DNA from: Lentzea nigeriaca
Lineage (GTDB): Bacteria; Actinomycetota; Actinomycetes; Mycobacteriales; Pseudonocardiaceae
DNA length: 64,000 bases
Reading direction: 5' to 3'
Assembly (NCBI RefSeq): GCF_016907955.1
Contig: NZ_JAFBCX010000002.1
Coordinates: 434,001 to 498,000, forward strand
Position numbers and translations under genes: made by a program. Positions within the stretch are counted from its first letter, which is position 1; every line of letters starts with the position of its first letter. Positions 62,915 to 64,000 of the stretch are shown in pieces. The notes under the pieces are model-generated. The model worked only from the letters and a program-made list of their open reading frames with translations, was not told where the DNA came from and did no database searches.

Positions 62915-63829
62915 TCAGGTCACCGAAAAGCTGGCGGGATTCGGACGCCAGGGCGGCAGCGCGGGCAGCAGGTCCGCGACGGCGACCCCGCACCCGTGCA
63001 ACAACCAGCCGAATCCTCCCAGACCGTGCGGATCACGCAGCTCGGCGATCCGTCCGGCCCGCGCAGCCGACTCCAGCCACTCCCAGCCGGACCCGGAAAC
63101 CGCACCGGTCAGGCCCAACGCGGCCAACGCGTCCCGCTGCGACACCAGCACCCAGTCCCCACCGGCGGCGTCGGCAGCCGAGTCGAAGGCGACGTGCGCG
63201 GTGATGTCGCACGACCCGTCGAACACCGGCGGTACCTGACGCCCGCCCCGATACCCGGTCAGCGTGAACCGCCGGGACGACATCAGGTGCCCGTAGTCGA
63301 TCGCCAGCGCCGCACCCCGCACCGAAGAAACCGCAGCGGCCCAAGCAGCGTCCCGAGGCGCCCCCACCTCGGCCTGCTCACCGTCCCCCAGAGAAGGCCA
63401 CCACCGGGTGATCCACGGATCAGAGGAAGGCCCGGTCACGACAGGACACGGGATCGAGTCGAGCCACTCGTGCCCGACCAGCAGCCCGACGCACGAAGGC
63501 ACGACCGAGGTCCACCGCACCCCAGGCAGCTCGACAGGAGGACCGAGCTCGACAGCGGTCACACGCAACCGCGAAGCCAGCGACCCGGAGGCCAGCGAAC
63601 GCACGGCGAAAGCCAGCTCACCGCCACCCGCGCCGACGTCGACGAAGTCCACGACCGGGGGAAATCCGAGAGCGGCGTCCACCCGAGCGAGCAACGTCAA
63701 CAACGCCTCGGCCAGCTCCGGACCCACCAGCGGCGACGTGCGGAAGTGCGACGACGGCTTCTCCCCGCGCGCGAAGAAGCCGGTAGGCCCGTAGAGAGCG
63801 GCGTGCCAAGCGGCTTCCCAGTCGAACAC
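62915..63829 (-). CDS. SAM-dependent methyltransferase, NDUFAF7/MidA family
   Basis: 304 residues. SAM site DVGAGGGEL, a second acidic turn VTAVELG, and the later AIDYG and YRGGRQVPP motifs fit the DUF185/MidA family. Its human member NDUFAF7 dimethylates an Arg of NDUFS2, the mitochondrial NuoD. The adjacent NuoD-like protein keeps an Arg in the matching HPSAHGAYR position. The operon promoter should lie between this gene and the divergent membrane protein at 63860. Confidence 0.82.
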   Translation of the reverse strand: MFDWEAAWHAALYGPTGFFARGEKPSSHFRTSPLVGPELAEALLTLLARVDAALGFPPVVDFVDVGAGGGELAFAVRSLASGSLASRLRVTAVELGPPVELPGVRWTSVVPSCVGLLVGHEWLDSIPCPVVTGPSSDPWITRWWPSLGDGEQAEVGAPRDAAWAAAVSSVRGAALAIDYGHLMSSRRFTLTGYRGGRQVPPVFDGSCDITAHVAFDSAADAAGGDWVLVSQRDALAALGLTGAVSGSGWEWLESAARAGRIAELRDPHGLGGFGWLLHGCGVAVADLLPALPPWRPNPASFSVT

Positions 63830-63859
63830 GGGTCAAGTGTGCCTCTAAGGTCATTTCTC

Positions 63860-64000
63860 GTGAACGACGCCGACCTCACGCCGACGCCGACCCGCAAGCG
63901 CATCGAGCAGCGCCGCTGGACCGTCCTGTTCCCCGTCGTGGCGCTGATCGCTCTCGCCGCGGCCGGTCTCGTGCTGTTCGCGCTGGGCACGTCGAGCATC
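63860..64000 (+). CDS. membrane protein, N-terminal part (cut by window edge)
   Basis: 47 codons from a GTG. An N-terminal cytosolic segment (VNDADLTPTPTRKRIEQRR) precedes one strong hydrophobic helix (FPVVALIALAAAGLVLFAL). It resembles the short N-cytosolic, TM-anchored proteins often beside the NuoD/methyltransferase cluster, but too little is visible to name it. Divergent from the methyltransferase. Confidence 0.55.
   Translation, partial: MNDADLTPTPTRKRIEQRRWTVLFPVVALIALAAAGLVLFALGTSSI

Overview
The window is high-GC DNA from a filamentous-type actinomycete. Nearly all codons end in G or C, GTG starts are frequent, and neighbouring genes often overlap as ATGA or GTGA. Gene order is the best taxonomic clue. 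Positions 2161-24640 follow the Mycobacterium tuberculosis block Rv3644c-Rv3661 (delta' of Pol III, topA, the Rv3647c-type protein, a DUF1998 helicase, the tad/flp pilus genes, ssd and a SerB-like phosphatase). Positions 47636-61355 follow Rv3604c-Rv3628 (ppa, dacB, zincin, tilS, hpt, ftsH, folE-P-B-K, DUF3180, Pro/Ala-rich protein). The accessory genes suggest a Pseudonocardiaceae genome of the Lentzea/Saccharothrix kind, but the genus is inferred, not shown.

Layout. 1-1566: secreted GH3 hexosaminidase, cut by the window edge. 1694-1960: candidate Ms1/6S-like RNA next to the SerB-like HAD phosphatase. 3404-8468: Tad-type pilus/secretion operon (ssd, tadA, tadB, tadC, DUF4244 pilin-like, tadE and a TadE-like protein). 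A chain of five tiny, tail-to-head overlapping ORFs lies between ssd and tadA. 8664-15462: PrimPol-like protein, nucleotidyltransferase, helicase and H+-pyrophosphatase. 15528-17356: three related lipoproteins. 17422-24640: topA, a bifunctional MFS/thymidylate-kinase-like protein and holB. 24641-29830: unsaturated-uronate catabolic locus (kduI, kduD, IclR regulator, LctP-type permease, GH88 hydrolase).

31260-33718: a tRNA-Thr gene whose 3' part and terminator are repeated 2.3 kb downstream. The repeats bracket a small integrated element with an XRE regulator, a NUDIX hydrolase and a short fragment, but no integrase. 34117-45252: mixed accessory genes (11-codon ORF, membrane protein, HNH lipoprotein, two tandem DUF885 peptidases, DctA-type symporter, GH114 lipoprotein, ArsR/SRPBCC pair, F420-type oxidoreductase, in-frame-deleted alpha/beta hydrolase remnant, Excalibur lipoprotein, hotdog protein). 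45426-47584: marR plus DHA2 efflux pump under a 34-bp dyad. 47636-61355: the conserved housekeeping block. 61356-63829: orphan NuoD-like protein, DUF1203 protein and a NDUFAF7/MidA-type methyltransferase. A membrane protein runs off the right edge.

How the parts work together. The tad genes should build a short pilus or secretion system, with Ssd linking it to septation. The kdu locus takes unsaturated uronate oligomers from GH88 cleavage through isomerisation and reduction towards KDG. The fol genes behind ftsH give dihydropteroate synthesis. ppa and hppA both remove pyrophosphate. The least explained structures are the mini-ORF chain before tadA, the tRNA-Thr-bounded element, and the orphan NuoD linked to a predicted NuoD methyltransferase.
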